Notes: generated by a model not told the origin, from the letters alone. DNA of 64,000 nt from Rossellomorea sp. y25 (GCF_038049935.1 NZ_CP145886.1:4455501-4519500); one strand, 5' to 3'. Counted from the first letter of the stretch, positions 20,539 through 30,302 are shown. Translations and numbers: made by a program.

Positions 20539-20641
20539 TGAAAAACACTCCCCCTTCTTTGGTTTGACCCGAACTTCCCCTTTGTTCAAACTTTTACAAA
20601 CCAAATTAATATTCTGAATAGTTCATATATCCATTATATTA

Positions 20642-20655
20642 TGAATGAGCATTCA
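20642..20655. promoter_or_regulatory. FadR-type operator 1 of ywjF
   Basis: Perfect palindrome TGAATGAGCATTCA, matching the half-sites of Bacillus FadR (YsiA) boxes, about 105 nt before the ywjF start. It pairs with a second copy 52 bp away. Confidence 0.7.
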
Positions 20656-20693
20656 GTCAATGGTTTTTACCAAGAAAAATGAAAACCTTTACA

Positions 20694-20707
20694 TGAATGG
20701 TCATTCA
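20694..20707. promoter_or_regulatory. FadR-type operator 2 of ywjF
   Basis: Perfect palindrome TGAATGGTCATTCA, the same half-sites as operator 1, centred 52 bp further upstream. Two boxes in one 240-bp divergent gap make chance unlikely. Confidence 0.7.
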
Positions 20708-20843
20708 TTCGTCGGGAGTAACCAGGACTTTTTGTACCCCCCATAGGTTTCAATATGAATCATTTAAGGTAAAAGAAGAAAGAGTGCAAAGTAGGTAAGA
20801 TTTAAGGACATACTAATGCTAATGCAGATGAGAGAGTGATTAT

Positions 20844-22049
20844 ATGTGGTGGTTCATCCTACTGTTAATAATAGTTGTTGTCATAGGCTGGTTAATGATC
20901 GACTTTAAGCTGGGTAGAAGTCATTTCATCCGGACACGGACAAGAAGAGATTATGAAAAACGAAACAGCGATATCGAATTATTTTCCAGAGGTCCGGAGC
21001 TGTTTGATCGAATGTTTAAAGAAATGAAAGAAGCCAAATCTTCCATTCATGTTTTATTCTATATCGTCCAAGATGACCATTTTGCTTTACGGTTTATGGA
21101 TTTATTGAAGGATAAAGCAAAAGAAGGCGTAGAGGTCCGCTTGTTAATGGATCAGATCGGGAGTCATAACGTCCCTAAATCAAAAGTGAGAATGCTACGT
21201 GACGCTGGTGTGGAAGTGGCCTTCTGCCAAAAAGTCAGTTTGCCTTTCTTATTTTTCTCCTCCCAACAGCGGAATCACCGGAAAATCACGGTGATTGACG
21301 GCAAGTTTGGATATTTGGGCGGTTATAACGTCGGGAAAGAATATATTGATGAGAATGACAAACCCGAGCTGTCTCCTTGGAGGGATTATCATCTCCGTTT
21401 GGATGGTGAAGGCGTTCACGACTTACAAACAGAATTTTGCATCGATTGGTTCAGAGCGACGAAAAAGGATCTGAAAGACGAAACGAAATACTTTCCTCCA
21501 GCCGAAAAAGGAAGCATCCCACATCAGATTTTTCCGACAGAAGGGGTGAATATCGAGGATTTCTTCAAGAAGTTCATCGATGAAGCCAAGGAGGAAGTCA
21601 TCATTGGGAGTCCTTATTTCATCCCCACCCCGATTTTAATGGGGGCATTATGTGATGCATTGGAGCGTGGCGTCATTGTAAGGATCATCATTCCAAATAA
21701 TGCCGATCATATGTTGGTGAAGGAAGCCGCATTCCCTTATTTTAGAACCTTACTGGCTAGAGGGGCAAAGGTGTATCAATTTATGAACGGGTTTTACCAT
21801 GCGAAGGTAATGATCGTAGACGATCATTTCTGTGATTTAGGAACGGCCAATTTTGATAAAAGAAGCTTTTTTATCAATCTTGAAATTAATAACCTTATAT
21901 TCGACAAAGAGTTCATTCACACATTGAAAAATGAGATGACGAAGGATATGGACGCTTCGGATATACTAAGCGTCAGTGACCTCGATTCTGTTTCCATATT
22001 TACTCGTATAAAGGAACGTGTCGCTTCATCCATTTCCATTTTACTTTAG
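20844..22049 (+). CDS. Cardiolipin synthase-family phospholipase D protein (YwjE/ClsB)
   Basis: Membrane-associated enzyme that probably joins phosphatidylglycerol units into cardiolipin. The 401 residues have one N-terminal membrane helix (residues 2-18) and two HKD phosphodiesterase motifs: HRKITVIDGKFGYLGG (about 145-160) and HAKVMIVDDHFCDLG (about 318-332). The N-terminal double-helix hairpin of long Cls proteins is shortened to one segment, as in ywjE. The ribosome binding site is weak (GAGAGAGTG). It is followed 12 nt later by uvsE, a conserved pair. Confidence 0.92.
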   Translation: MWWFILLLIIVVVIGWLMIDFKLGRSHFIRTRTRRDYEKRNSDIELFSRGPELFDRMFKEMKEAKSSIHVLFYIVQDDHFALRFMDLLKDKAKEGVEVRLLMDQIGSHNVPKSKVRMLRDAGVEVAFCQKVSLPFLFFSSQQRNHRKITVIDGKFGYLGGYNVGKEYIDENDKPELSPWRDYHLRLDGEGVHDLQTEFCIDWFRATKKDLKDETKYFPPAEKGSIPHQIFPTEGVNIEDFFKKFIDEAKEEVIIGSPYFIPTPILMGALCDALERGVIVRIIIPNNADHMLVKEAAFPYFRTLLARGAKVYQFMNGFYHAKVMIVDDHFCDLGTANFDKRSFFINLEINNLIFDKEFIHTLKNEMTKDMDASDILSVSDLDSVSIFTRIKERVASSISILL

Positions 22050-22061
22050 GGGGGAAATCAC

Positions 22062-23015
22062 ATGAAAATCCGATTGGGATTTGTTGCTAACTCCCTCTCC
22101 TTGTGGGACGCGAGCCCTGCCAAAACCATGACCTTCAAACGATATACTGAGCTTCCGAAAGAGGAACGAATGGATCGTTTGAAGGAAGTAACAAAATTAA
22201 ACCTGGAACATACGAAACGTATTCTGTATCTGTGTGCAGCTCACGAAATTGAACTGTACCGACTATCAAGCTCACTTGTTCCGTTAGCTACTCATCCGGA
22301 AGTAGAATGGGACTTCTATACCCCCTTTAAAGACGAATGGAAAGAGCTTGGGGATCTAATCAAGAAGTTTGGGATCAGGGCAAGCTTTCACCCCAATCAA
22401 TTCACTTTATTCACCAGTCCCAAGCAGCATGTCACTGACAACGCCGTAAAGGATATGGTTTATCATTATCGCATGCTTGAATATATGGGGATTGAGGATA
22501 GCTCTGTCATTAACATTCATATCGGTGGAAGCTATGGTGATAAGGAAGAAACGCTTGTACGCTTTTATGAGAATTTGAAAAGCCTCCCGACTGATGTGAA
22601 AGAAATCATGACCCTGGAGAACGACGACAAAACCTATACGGTAGAAGAAACATTAGGTGTTTGTCAAAGAGAAAACATCCCCATGGTCCTTGATATCCAC
22701 CATCACGAGGCCAACCTTAGTGAAAAGCCATTAGGAGATTATCTTGAAGCGATTTTTGCCACCTGGGAAAAGAGAGATCTCGTTCCAAAAATACATATTT
22801 CCTCGCCGAAATCGGACAAAGCATTCCGCTCTCACGCTGATTTGGTGGATGCAGGCTTTGTAGAAGGATTTTTCAAAACACTCAAGACGTTCGATCAGGA
22901 CGTTGACTTTATGATTGAGGCAAAGCATAAAGATCTGGCCATGTTGAAGCTGATAGAGGATCTATCGACGATTCGGGGAGTGAAAAGGATTAGTGGCGGG
23001 GCTTTGGAATGGTAG
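22062..23015 (+). CDS. uvsE: UV damage endonuclease UvsE/UvdE
   Basis: 317-residue TIM-barrel, metal-dependent endonuclease that nicks DNA 5' to UV photoproducts; it helps protect spores and cells from UV. Family features include the start IRLGFVANSL, INIHIGGSYGDKE, MTLENDDKTYTV, VLDIHHHEAN, KIHISSPK and MIEAKHKD, which hold the metal-binding His, Glu and Asp residues. The ATG follows AGGGGGG. It is co-transcribed with the cardiolipin synthase gene. Confidence 0.95.
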   Translation: MKIRLGFVANSLSLWDASPAKTMTFKRYTELPKEERMDRLKEVTKLNLEHTKRILYLCAAHEIELYRLSSSLVPLATHPEVEWDFYTPFKDEWKELGDLIKKFGIRASFHPNQFTLFTSPKQHVTDNAVKDMVYHYRMLEYMGIEDSSVINIHIGGSYGDKEETLVRFYENLKSLPTDVKEIMTLENDDKTYTVEETLGVCQRENIPMVLDIHHHEANLSEKPLGDYLEAIFATWEKRDLVPKIHISSPKSDKAFRSHADLVDAGFVEGFFKTLKTFDQDVDFMIEAKHKDLAMLKLIEDLSTIRGVKRISGGALEW

Positions 23016-23019
23016 AGAA

Positions 23020-23050
23020 AAGATGAACACGTTGTTGTTCGTCTTTTTTG
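23020..23050 (+). terminator. uvsE terminator
   Basis: Stem AAGATGAACA / TGTTCGTCTT (one G-U pair) followed by TTTTTT, right after the uvsE stop. Confidence 0.8.
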
Positions 23051-23127
23051 TTTTGTCTATTTTAAGATCCGGTAACTTTTATGGTCGTTGGAAGCTACCG
23101 GACATGGAATCGATTCCTATGTAAATT

Positions 23128-23307
23128 TCATTTAAAGACCGATTCGATCCAAGGCTGAATGGCTGTGAAGGCTTTAAACCCAAGATAAATGCCTACGATT
23201 CCTGCAATCCCGGCCAAGGCTGGTGGTGCCGGAATGGGGAGCTTGAATAGGGCAAAAATAAAACCAACCAGGAAACCGGTCACAATCGCTAAAATAACTG
23301 TTTTCAT
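23128..23307 (-). CDS. XapX-domain (DUF1427) small membrane protein
   Basis: 59-residue protein beginning MKTVILAIVTGFLVGFIFAL, with GGAGG five nt before the ATG. Two hydrophobic helices flank the conserved KLPIPAPPALAGIAGIVG segment, whose P-APPALAG-GI-G pattern defines XapX (DUF1427) proteins, often found near xanthosine and other transport genes but without known function. It stands alone between uvsE and argS. Confidence 0.85.
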   Translation of the reverse strand: MKTVILAIVTGFLVGFIFALFKLPIPAPPALAGIAGIVGIYLGFKAFTAIQPWIESVFK

Positions 23308-23366
23308 AACATCCTCCTGAACAATATGTCTACTTTTATTATACGTTAAAGCTGAAGAAATATAAG

Positions 23367-23398
23367 AAAAAGGTCCACCCCGAGGGACGGACCTTTTT
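23367..23398 (-). terminator. argS terminator containing the GGACGGACC motif
   Basis: Arms AAAAAGGTCC / GGACCTTTTT enclose a loop with CCCTCG, followed by T residues on the minus strand. It includes one of several GAGGGACGGACCT elements in this region. Confidence 0.78.
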
Positions 23399-23410
23399 CA
23401 TCTATCGTCA

Positions 23411-25081
23411 TTACATTTTTTCCGGAGCAGCAACTCCGATTAATGCAAGAGCGTTTTGTAATGTGACTCGAACCACTTTTACAAGAGCCAGACGAGCCGT
23501 TGTAAGTTCACGGTTTTCTTCATCCAGAACCTTATTGGCATTGTAGAAGCTATGGAAAGCTGATGCCAGGTCGTTAATGTAGTTCGCCACTCGGTGAGGT
23601 GTACGTTTCTCAGCAGCATCGGCAACCATTTGTGGGAATTCACCTAATTTTTTCAGTAAATCCACTTCTTTTTCAGTACCGATCAGCTTTAAGTCGATCT
23701 TGTCTTCTGAAGAGAGTCCTTGCTCCTCTGCTTGACGAAGAATGCTGCAAATACGCGCGTGGGCATATTGAGCATAGTACACTGGATTTTCATTAGACTG
23801 TGAAACCGCTAAGTCCAAATCAAAGTCCATATGCGTATCGGCACTTCTCATGGCAAAGAAATAACGGACTGCATCAAGGCCGACCTCTTCAACAAGCTCA
23901 CGTAAAGTGACTGCTTTACCTGTACGTTTACTCATCTTCATCTTCTCACCATTTTTATAAAGGTGAACAAGTTGAATCACTTCTACTTCTAATTTCTCAC
24001 GGTCAAAACCAAGTGCCTCAATCGCCGCTTTCATACGAGGGATGTATCCGTGGTGGTCAGCACCCCAGATATTGATCAGCACATCGTGTCCGCGTTCGAA
24101 TTTGTCCTGGTGATAGGAAATATCCGGGGTCAAGTACGTGTACGTCCCATCATTCTTGATCAGAACACGGTCTTTGTCATCCCCAAGTTCAGTCGAACGG
24201 AACCAGGTCGCGCCGTCTTCTTCATAAACGTGACCATTGTCTTTTAGTGTTTTTAGCGCAGCGTCAATTTTACCGTTTTCGTAGAGTGACGTTTCAGAGT
24301 ACCACACGTTGAATGGCACACGGAACATTTCCAGGTCCTTTTGAAGCTTCGCCATTTCGATCTTCAGTCCGTACTCACGGAAGAACTTGTAGCGCTCTTC
24401 GTCGCTTACTTCCGCATATTTCGAACCGAATTCTTCCGCTAGTTTCTTCCCGATTCCGATGATGTCCGCCCCGTGATATCCATCTTCAGGCATCGCTTTG
24501 TCTTCTCCAAGAGCTTGGAAATAACGGGCCTCGACGGAAACAGCCAGGTTATGGATTTGGTTTCCTGCATCATTGATGTAGTATTCACGCGTTACTTTAT
24601 AGCCTGCTTTTTCAAGAACGTTACATAGGGAATCACCTACAGCCGCTCCACGGGCATGTCCAAGGTGAAGGTCACCTGTCGGGTTGGCAGATACAAACTC
24701 CACGTTCACTCTCTCGCCATTCCCCGCATTTGATTGACCATATTCCTGGTCTTGATCAAGAATCAATGGAATCAAATCGGTCAGGTATTCATTGTTCATG
24801 TAGAAGTTAATGAACCCAGGTCCTGCGATCTCCATTTTTTCAATGGATGCTTTGGACTGGTCGAAGTTCGCCATAATGTCCTCTGCAATCATGCGCGGTG
24901 CCTTTTTTGCTACGCGTGCAAGCTGCATCGCCATATTGGTAGAGTAATCACCATGGGATTTTTCTTTCGGGATTTCTAGGATAACATCAGGAATCTGATC
25001 CTCTGTTGCGAGTCCCGCTTTCAGAACTGCTGCTTTGATTTCGGATTTCAGGTTTTCTTGTACTTTTTCGACAATATTCAT
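23411..25081 (-). CDS. argS: Arginyl-tRNA synthetase
   Basis: Class I synthetase that charges tRNA-Arg. The 556 residues match the family. The HIGH-type motif is HLGHA in [19 protein letters not shown], the KMSKS-type motif is [11 protein letters not shown], and the anticodon-binding alpha-helical domain fills the last roughly 110 residues. The start ATG is placed at MNIVEKVQE, as in B. subtilis, with AAGGAGG 12 nt upstream; an upstream in-frame start would overlap ywiB. The ywiB stop is four nt before it. Confidence 0.98.
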   Translation of the reverse strand: MNIVEKVQENLKSEIKAAVLKAGLATEDQIPDVILEIPKEKSHGDYSTNMAMQLARVAKKAPRMIAEDIMANFDQSKASIEKMEIAGPGFINFYMNNEYLTDLIPLILDQDQEYGQSNAGNGERVNVEFVSANPTGDLHLGHARGAAVGDSLCNVLEKAGYKVTREYYINDAGNQIHNLAVSVEARYFQALGEDKAMPEDGYHGADIIGIGKKLAEEFGSKYAEVSDEERYKFFREYGLKIEMAKLQKDLEMFRVPFNVWYSETSLYENGKIDAALKTLKDNGHVYEEDGATWFRSTELGDDKDRVLIKNDGTYTYLTPDISYHQDKFERGHDVLINIWGADHHGYIPRMKAAIEALGFDREKLEVEVIQLVHLYKNGEKMKMSKRTGKAVTLRELVEEVGLDAVRYFFAMRSADTHMDFDLDLAVSQSNENPVYYAQYAHARICSILRQAEEQGLSSEDKIDLKLIGTEKEVDLLKKLGEFPQMVADAAEKRTPHRVANYINDLASAFHSFYNANKVLDEENRELTTARLALVKVVRVTLQNALALIGVAAPEKM

Positions 25082-25085
25082 GCGT

Positions 25086-25523
25086 CTATGCTTCCTCCTT
25101 ATAGTGAATGGACATAACATAATCCCCTACTGGACTGTCTTGCATTTTTAACTCGTAAGAAAGGTTGAAATCCCCTTCCAGTTTAGAGTCACTTTGTGTA
25201 TGTGAAAGTTTTTTTGTTTTGGTTGTAAGTAAGAGAGTACCCATCTGGCTTTCATAAGAACCATTTTGTTCCTCCCGTTCGTTAAAGGCCATTCTCATTT
25301 TCACTGCACCGCTTCTGAGAATGAGAGCTTGTTGATCCGAGACTTTAACGATCGTATGGGTGGTTCCTTCCTCTTGCACCTCATCGTACTTCAGGAAAAC
25401 GGCATCTCCTTTTTCATAGTATCGACCAAATGATACCAGTTCAAAAGAGTCACTTTCCTCTCCTATTGTGATTTTGGTTTTCAAGTGAACTTTGACAGGG
25501 GTGTAATCCGTTTTTGCCGTCAA
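25086..25523 (-). CDS. ywiB: DUF1934 protein YwiB
   Basis: Beta-barrel protein of about 145 residues, lipocalin-like in fold class, function unknown, always next to argS in Bacillus. Conserved segments are [18 protein letters not shown] and [13 protein letters not shown]. Two starts are possible: a TTG (used here) with AAGGA nine nt upstream, or a GTG three codons earlier that nearly abuts the same ribosome binding site. It is followed closely by argS, so the two form an operon. Confidence 0.85.
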   Translation of the reverse strand: MTAKTDYTPVKVHLKTKITIGEESDSFELVSFGRYYEKGDAVFLKYDEVQEEGTTHTIVKVSDQQALILRSGAVKMRMAFNEREEQNGSYESQMGTLLLTTKTKKLSHTQSDSKLEGDFNLSYELKMQDSPVGDYVMSIHYKEEA

Positions 25524-25689
25524 ACCACTCACATCCTTTTCTATATTAGGGTCCGATCAAGTGATAGGTCCGTCCCTCTTTTAGACGTCCCTTCCTTCTA
25601 ACTAATTAAGTATAAGAAGTATTGTGGGAAATTGCAATGGAACACTGGGAGTTTTCATATTGCGGAGTGGATGTAAGCGGATTTATGGT

Positions 25690-25724
25690 AAAAGAAGAGC
25701 CCCTTCCGACAATCAGAAGAGGCT
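25690..25724 (-). terminator. speB terminator
   Basis: Minus-strand stem AGCCTCTTC / GAAGGGGCT (one G-U pair) followed by CTTCTTTTA, just after the speB stop. Confidence 0.7.
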
Positions 25725-25731
25725 GTGCTGT

Positions 25732-26604
25732 TTATTTTACCCAACCAAGGAGCATTTCACGAATCAGCTTACTTGCTGTATTGGCTGTTTGCTCTGATGG
25801 ATCATAGATCGGGGCAACTTCCACAAGGTCTGCTCCTACCACATTTACGTCAGAGTGAGCGATGGCATGGATCGATGCCAGTAATTCTTTAGACGTAATC
25901 CCACCGCAATCCACGGTTCCTGTTCCAGGAGCATGGGCAGGGTCTAGTACATCGATATCGATCGTCACGTACACAGGACGCCCTGCAAGCTGCGGAAGAA
26001 TTTCCTTCAACGGCTCAAGTACTTCAAATTTCGAGATATGCATACCGTTTTCTTTCGCCCATTGGAATTCCTCTTTCATCCCGGAACGGATTCCGAATGA
26101 ATAGACATTTTTCGGCCCGATATGCTCGGCGATCTTGCGGATCGGAGTGGAGTGGGATAATGGCTCTCCTTCATACTCTTCACGAAGATCGGTATGAGCG
26201 TCCATATGAATGATCGCAAGGTCCGGATATTTCTTAGCGACTGCTTTCATGACCGGCCATGATACCAAGTGCTCCCCACCCATTCCGAACGGGATTTTTC
26301 CGTCTCCAAGAAGACCGTCGATATAGTCTTCAATCATATCGATGCTTCGCTGCGGGTTACCGAATGGCAATGGAATATCCCCGGCATCAAAGAATTTCAC
26401 TTCTTCAAGCTCGCGGTCGAGATACGCACTGTACTCCTCCAAACCGATCGACACTTCACGAATACGGGCCGGACCAAAACGGGAACCGGGACGGTAGCTA
26501 ACCGTCCAATCCATCGGCATACCGTAAAGAACGACCTGGCTGTCTTTATAAGAAGGATGACTTTTAATAAACACATTACCTGAATAAGCCTCATCAAAAC
26601 GCAT
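25732..26604 (-). CDS. speB: Agmatinase
   Basis: Manganese ureohydrolase that converts agmatine to putrescine and urea. Its 290 residues align end to end with B. subtilis SpeB. The metal ligands are visible in GGEHLVSWP, IIHMDAHTDLR and VTIDIDVLDPAHAPGTG. The start is the ATG with AGAGAGG nine nt upstream; a TTG three codons before lies inside that ribosome binding site. It follows speE and supplies putrescine to it. Confidence 0.97.
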   Translation of the reverse strand: MRFDEAYSGNVFIKSHPSYKDSQVVLYGMPMDWTVSYRPGSRFGPARIREVSIGLEEYSAYLDRELEEVKFFDAGDIPLPFGNPQRSIDMIEDYIDGLLGDGKIPFGMGGEHLVSWPVMKAVAKKYPDLAIIHMDAHTDLREEYEGEPLSHSTPIRKIAEHIGPKNVYSFGIRSGMKEEFQWAKENGMHISKFEVLEPLKEILPQLAGRPVYVTIDIDVLDPAHAPGTGTVDCGGITSKELLASIHAIAHSDVNVVGADLVEVAPIYDPSEQTANTASKLIREMLLGWVK

Positions 26605-26626
26605 ATTCTTCAACCTCTCTTTTTAG

Positions 26627-26674
26627 AGGGACGGACCTCTAGGAGGTGCATAGCACCTCCTGAGGCCCGTCCCT
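26627..26674. repeat. Long perfect-looking hairpin between speE and speB
   Basis: Outer arms GGGACGGACCTC / GAGGCCCGTCCC (one mismatch) continue into inner arms AGGAGGTGC / GCACCTCCT with only ATA as loop, giving over 20 bp of stem. It contains the GAGGGACGGACCTC motif. Located directly upstream of speB, it could impede transcription or stabilise RNA. Confidence 0.75.
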
Positions 26675-26698
26675 ATTGAATTTGTACTATTTTCATTG

Positions 26699-26724
26699 AA
26701 ATTTGAGGTCCGTCCCTCAAATTT
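26699..26724. terminator. AAATTTGAGG hairpin after speE
   Basis: Perfect 10-bp stem AAATTTGAGG / CCTCAAATTT with loop TCCGTC, three nt after the speE stop. It carries the GAGGGACGGACCTC motif but no strong T-run, so termination is likely but not certain. Confidence 0.5.
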
Positions 26725-26727
26725 TCT

Positions 26728-27558
26728 TTATTTCGTCAGGTCTTTAACGAATTTAGGAAGGGCGAATGCTGCTTTGTGCAGTTCTGGTGTGTAGTATTTT
26801 GTTTCGATATCATGGAAACGATCTTCCGGCACTTCAATTGGATCGTGCTTTTTCGAACCGATCGTGAATGCCCATAGTCCGCTTGGGTATGTCGGGATAT
26901 TTGCAGTGTACAAACGTGTAATCGGGAAGATCTCTTTTACATCACTTTGTACTTGGCGGATCAGATCCGCTTTGAACCAAGGATTATCACATTGAGCGAC
27001 AAAGATTCCGTCTTCTTTCAATGCTTTCGAAATCCCTGCATAGAAACCTTTTGTGAATAGGTTTACAGCTGGCCCAACCGGCTCAGTTGAGTCTACCATG
27101 ATGACGTCATATTCGTTTTCACTTTTCGCGATGTGCATGAAGCCATCGTCCACTTGTACGTCAACGCGCTCGTTTTCCAATTCTCCGGCAATCTCCGGCA
27201 GATACTTCTTAGAGTACTCGATCACTTTTCCGTCGATTTCAACAAGTACCGCTTTCTTCACGCTTGGGTGCTTTAATACTTCACGGATTACGCCACCGTC
27301 TCCGCCACCGACAACTAATACCTTCTCAGGATTAGGGTGTGTGAATAACGGAACGTGAGCTACCATTTCATGATAGACGAACTCGTCTTTTTGGCTTGTC
27401 ATCACCATTCCATCCAAGAATAGCATGTTACCCCACTCTTCTGTCTCTGCCATTTCAAGATATTGAAAATCCGTTTGCTCTGTATGTAAAGTCTTCTTGA
27501 TTTTCATCGTGATTCCGAAGTTTTCTGTTTGTTTTTCTGTGTACCAAAGTCCACTCAT
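26728..27558 (-). CDS. speE: Spermidine synthase
   Basis: Transfers an aminopropyl group from decarboxylated SAM to putrescine. 276 residues. The beta N-terminal domain begins [20 protein letters not shown], and the Rossmann domain carries [18 protein letters not shown] (SAM-type glycine loop) and the catalytic Asp in [11 protein letters not shown]. The ATG follows AAGGGAAG. It is transcribed before speB, as in B. subtilis, with two hairpins between. Confidence 0.97.
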   Translation of the reverse strand: MSGLWYTEKQTENFGITMKIKKTLHTEQTDFQYLEMAETEEWGNMLFLDGMVMTSQKDEFVYHEMVAHVPLFTHPNPEKVLVVGGGDGGVIREVLKHPSVKKAVLVEIDGKVIEYSKKYLPEIAGELENERVDVQVDDGFMHIAKSENEYDVIMVDSTEPVGPAVNLFTKGFYAGISKALKEDGIFVAQCDNPWFKADLIRQVQSDVKEIFPITRLYTANIPTYPSGLWAFTIGSKKHDPIEVPEDRFHDIETKYYTPELHKAAFALPKFVKDLTK

Positions 27559-27865
27559 TGTTTCAACTTCCCTTCTTGTTTTTTATCGATCTTTCCGCAA
27601 TTTCCGTTCTTCGCTGTAAAAATCATATACCACTAGTTTGAGTTTTCACACGTTCATCTTAAGGACAAAATAGATCACTCAATCAAGCCAAAGCCTGAAA
27701 TAACGGGCTTTTCCTTCTATATTGTAAAAACGTCCAAAGCAGACGTCAGTTTTATCCTTCCCTATCATGATAAATACAAACATGAGAAAAAGTATAGTGG
27801 AATCTAGCAAAATTTCAAGTGAAATTTTTTCTAAAACTTTGACGTTTAAAAACTCGTAAAACTTT
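27559..27865. other. Divergent intergenic gap, speE / pbpG
   Basis: AT-rich gap of about 300 bp with no plausible gene. It must hold the speE promoter on the minus strand, but no pair of boxes stood out. The pbpG promoter candidate follows it. Confidence 0.5.
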
Positions 27866-27895
27866 TCATACTAATACTACACGCTAAACATAATG
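27866..27895 (+). promoter_or_regulatory. Sigma-F/G-type promoter of pbpG
   Basis: TCATA, exactly 18 nt, CATAATG. Compared with the sigma-G consensus GYATR-N18-CATNHTA it has one mismatch in each box. B. subtilis pbpG is expressed in the forespore by sigma-F and sigma-G. Confidence 0.5.
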
Positions 27896-27928
27896 AGGAT
27901 TTCTATCCAAGTCCACTATATAAAATCC

Positions 27929-27958
27929 GAGGTCCGTCCCTAGTGAGGGACGGACCTC
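27929..27958. repeat. Perfect GAGGTCCGTCCC hairpin in the pbpG leader
   Basis: 12-bp perfect arms GAGGTCCGTCCC / GGGACGGACCTC with loop TAGTGA, ending 23 nt before the pbpG start. It is a member of the dispersed GAGGGACGGACCTC family. Confidence 0.8.
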
Positions 27959-27981
27959 AGGTAGAGAAAGCAGGGAGAGGT

Positions 27982-30048
27982 ATGGAACTTATTGCTGGAA
28001 TGGAGAAAACAAAAAAATATGCCAGAGCGGCAGTCGTTGGGGCTTTATTGGTTATGATCCTCTTTCTGGCAGGTCTGATCGGGATTTTAACGTACGCTAA
28101 AATTCAGGGACCCCCTCCTCTTGCCGTGCCCCAGTCCACTTTGCTCTACAGCGAGGATGGAAAGGTTATAGGGGAAACCAATACAGGAGAGAAACGCTAT
28201 TGGGTGGGCCTGAAGGAAATTTCGCCGGCACTCATCGAAGCTACTATTTCGATCGAGGACAAAAGCTTCTATCAGCACTATGGTTTCGACATCAAACGTA
28301 TGGCGGGAGCAGCACTTGCCGACCTGAAAGCCATGGCAAAGGTGCAAGGAGCCAGTACCATTTCCCAGCAGTATGCTCGTAATCTATTTTTATCTCATGA
28401 CAAAACATGGAAAAGAAAGATCTCAGAAGCCCTCTACACGATTCGAATCGAAATGAACTATTCGAAGAAAGAAATTCTAGAAGGCTATTTAAATACCATC
28501 TATTATGGACATGGTGCTTACGGAGTTGAGGCAGCAAGTCTTTACTATTTTGGTAAGGATGCCAATCAATTGACCGTTGGCGAAGCTGCAATGCTGGCAG
28601 GAATCCCCAAAGCGCCAACTTACTATTCACCCGTCGCCAATATGGAGAATGCCAAGAAGCGTCAGGAGCTTATCCTTAAGTCCATGACCGAGGACGGCTT
28701 CATTACAGAAGAGCAGCAGACAGTTTCCAAAGCGGCTCCGATTACCATTACTGGCGAGCACGCCCATCAAAAGGCAGAAACGGCGCCATATTTTCAGGAC
28801 GTTGTAAAAAGTATTCTACGCTCTGACTTAGGTATCGAAGAGCGAACCATCGAAATGGGCGGATTAAAAGTTTACACAACCCTCAAATCCGACCATCAAC
28901 AAGTAGCCGAAAAAGTAGTGAAGGAACAAATCCCTGATGAGTCTGATATTCAACTGGGCTTTGTATCCATGGATCCTAAGAATGGATTTGTTACAGCGCT
29001 TGTTGGTGGAAGAAGCTACGAGGAAAGCCCGTTTAATCGTGCGGTGCAGGCCATCCGGCAGCCTGGATCAACGATTAAGCCTCTCCTTTACTATTCTGCC
29101 CTGGAGCAAGGCTTCACTCCTTCAACGACCATGAAGAGTGAGTTAACTTCATTTACATTTGATGACGGAAAAGAGAAATATACACCTCATAACTACAATA
29201 ACAAATATGCAGGTGATGACATTACCCTCGCTCAGGCCATTGCTCTTTCAGATAATGTTTATGCAGTGAAGACCCACCTTTTCATTGGTCAGGATACCTT
29301 AACGAAAACAGCCCAAGAGAAATTCGGATTAACGACAAAGGTAAAAAAGTACCCTTCCTCGGCACTCGGTACATCAGGGGCAAGAGTCATCGATATGGTC
29401 AACGCCTACAATATCTTTGCAAACGGCGGCTATAAGGTGAAACCGGTATTCATCACGCGTGTGGAAGACTGGTCCGGTAACGTCATTTACGAAAATACAT
29501 CCGAGAAAGAACAAGTTTTGGACCCTGATCAAGCGTATGTCATGACACATATGCTGAGTGGAATATTTGATCCAAAGCTCAATGATTACTCAACGGTGAC
29601 GGGGATCCAGATCCGGAAAGACGCCACCCGTCCCTATGCAGGAAAATCTGGTACAACCAACACAGACAACTGGATGATCGGCTACTCACCTCAGCTTACG
29701 GCAGGAGTATGGACAGGATATGATAAAGAAAAAGAAATCTCCCTGGTGGACGATAAATATTTAGCCAAGAAACTATGGGTGAATTTCATGGAGGAAGCCC
29801 TGAAAGATGAACCCGTCAAAAACTTCAAACCAACAAAGGGTGTGGTCGGTGTAGCTGTGAATCCCCATAACGGATTACTTGCTACAGAAGACTGTCCCGT
29901 GCAGCGCTTCACGTACTTTGTAAAAGGAACAGAACCAACCGAATACTGCCACGAACATCTGGGTGATAATGAAACACCGAAAGAGAAAGCGCCAGCGAAA
30001 AAAGAAGAAAAGCCATGGTATGAAAAGGTGAAGGATTGGATTTTTTAA
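27982..30048 (+). CDS. pbpG: Bifunctional penicillin-binding protein PbpG (PBP2d)
   Basis: Class A PBP made in the forespore; with PbpF it builds the germ-cell wall. The 688 residues have one membrane anchor (about 12-35), a GT51 glycosyltransferase domain (SIEDKSFYQHYGFD with catalytic Glu near 92; STISQQYARNL) and a transpeptidase domain with GSTIKP (Ser near 363), SDN and KSGTTN (near 555). A Lys/Glu-rich tail ends the protein. The ATG at 27982 is just after GGGAGAGG. Similarity to B. subtilis PbpG runs the full length. Confidence 0.95.
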   Translation: MELIAGMEKTKKYARAAVVGALLVMILFLAGLIGILTYAKIQGPPPLAVPQSTLLYSEDGKVIGETNTGEKRYWVGLKEISPALIEATISIEDKSFYQHYGFDIKRMAGAALADLKAMAKVQGASTISQQYARNLFLSHDKTWKRKISEALYTIRIEMNYSKKEILEGYLNTIYYGHGAYGVEAASLYYFGKDANQLTVGEAAMLAGIPKAPTYYSPVANMENAKKRQELILKSMTEDGFITEEQQTVSKAAPITITGEHAHQKAETAPYFQDVVKSILRSDLGIEERTIEMGGLKVYTTLKSDHQQVAEKVVKEQIPDESDIQLGFVSMDPKNGFVTALVGGRSYEESPFNRAVQAIRQPGSTIKPLLYYSALEQGFTPSTTMKSELTSFTFDDGKEKYTPHNYNNKYAGDDITLAQAIALSDNVYAVKTHLFIGQDTLTKTAQEKFGLTTKVKKYPSSALGTSGARVIDMVNAYNIFANGGYKVKPVFITRVEDWSGNVIYENTSEKEQVLDPDQAYVMTHMLSGIFDPKLNDYSTVTGIQIRKDATRPYAGKSGTTNTDNWMIGYSPQLTAGVWTGYDKEKEISLVDDKYLAKKLWVNFMEEALKDEPVKNFKPTKGVVGVAVNPHNGLLATEDCPVQRFTYFVKGTEPTEYCHEHLGDNETPKEKAPAKKEEKPWYEKVKDWIF

Positions 30049-30100
30049 CCGAAAAGCGGAGGCGGCTTGGGCAGGCAGAAAAGTCGGTGTTCACAATTTG

Positions 30101-30226
30101 GCGCAACAAAGTTCGAATGTGGCACAACAAAACCGGAAAGTGGCACAAGTTCATTCGAATGTGCCCCAGCAAACCCTAAAAGTGCCGCAAGTTCGTCCGA
30201 ATGCGCCGCAACAAATCCAATTCACG
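30101..30226. repeat. Degenerate 21-bp tandem repeat (six units)
   Basis: Six consecutive 21-bp units begin GCGCAAC, GCACAAC, GCACAAG, CCCCAGC, CCGCAAG and CCGCAAC. Odd units end TTCGAATGTG or a variant; even units contain CAACAAA or CAGCAAA. The real period is therefore 42 bp made of two diverged halves. It is in the 3' region after pbpG. A short GAAAAGCGGAGGCGGCTTG segment at 30052 matches the start of the 126-bp array family. Confidence 0.8.
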
Positions 30227-30265
30227 CCTACAAATCACGCCAAATCTCTATAAAAAAACAAAAAA

Positions 30266-30302
30266 CGAAAAACCACGGGTTTGTGCGAACCCGTGGTTTT
30301 TC
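30266..30302. terminator. Bidirectional terminator, pbpG / ywhD
   Basis: Perfect stem AAAAACCACGGGTT / AACCCGTGGTTTTT with loop TGTGCG, A/T tracts on both sides. It serves pbpG on the plus strand and probably ywhD on the minus strand. Confidence 0.85.
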
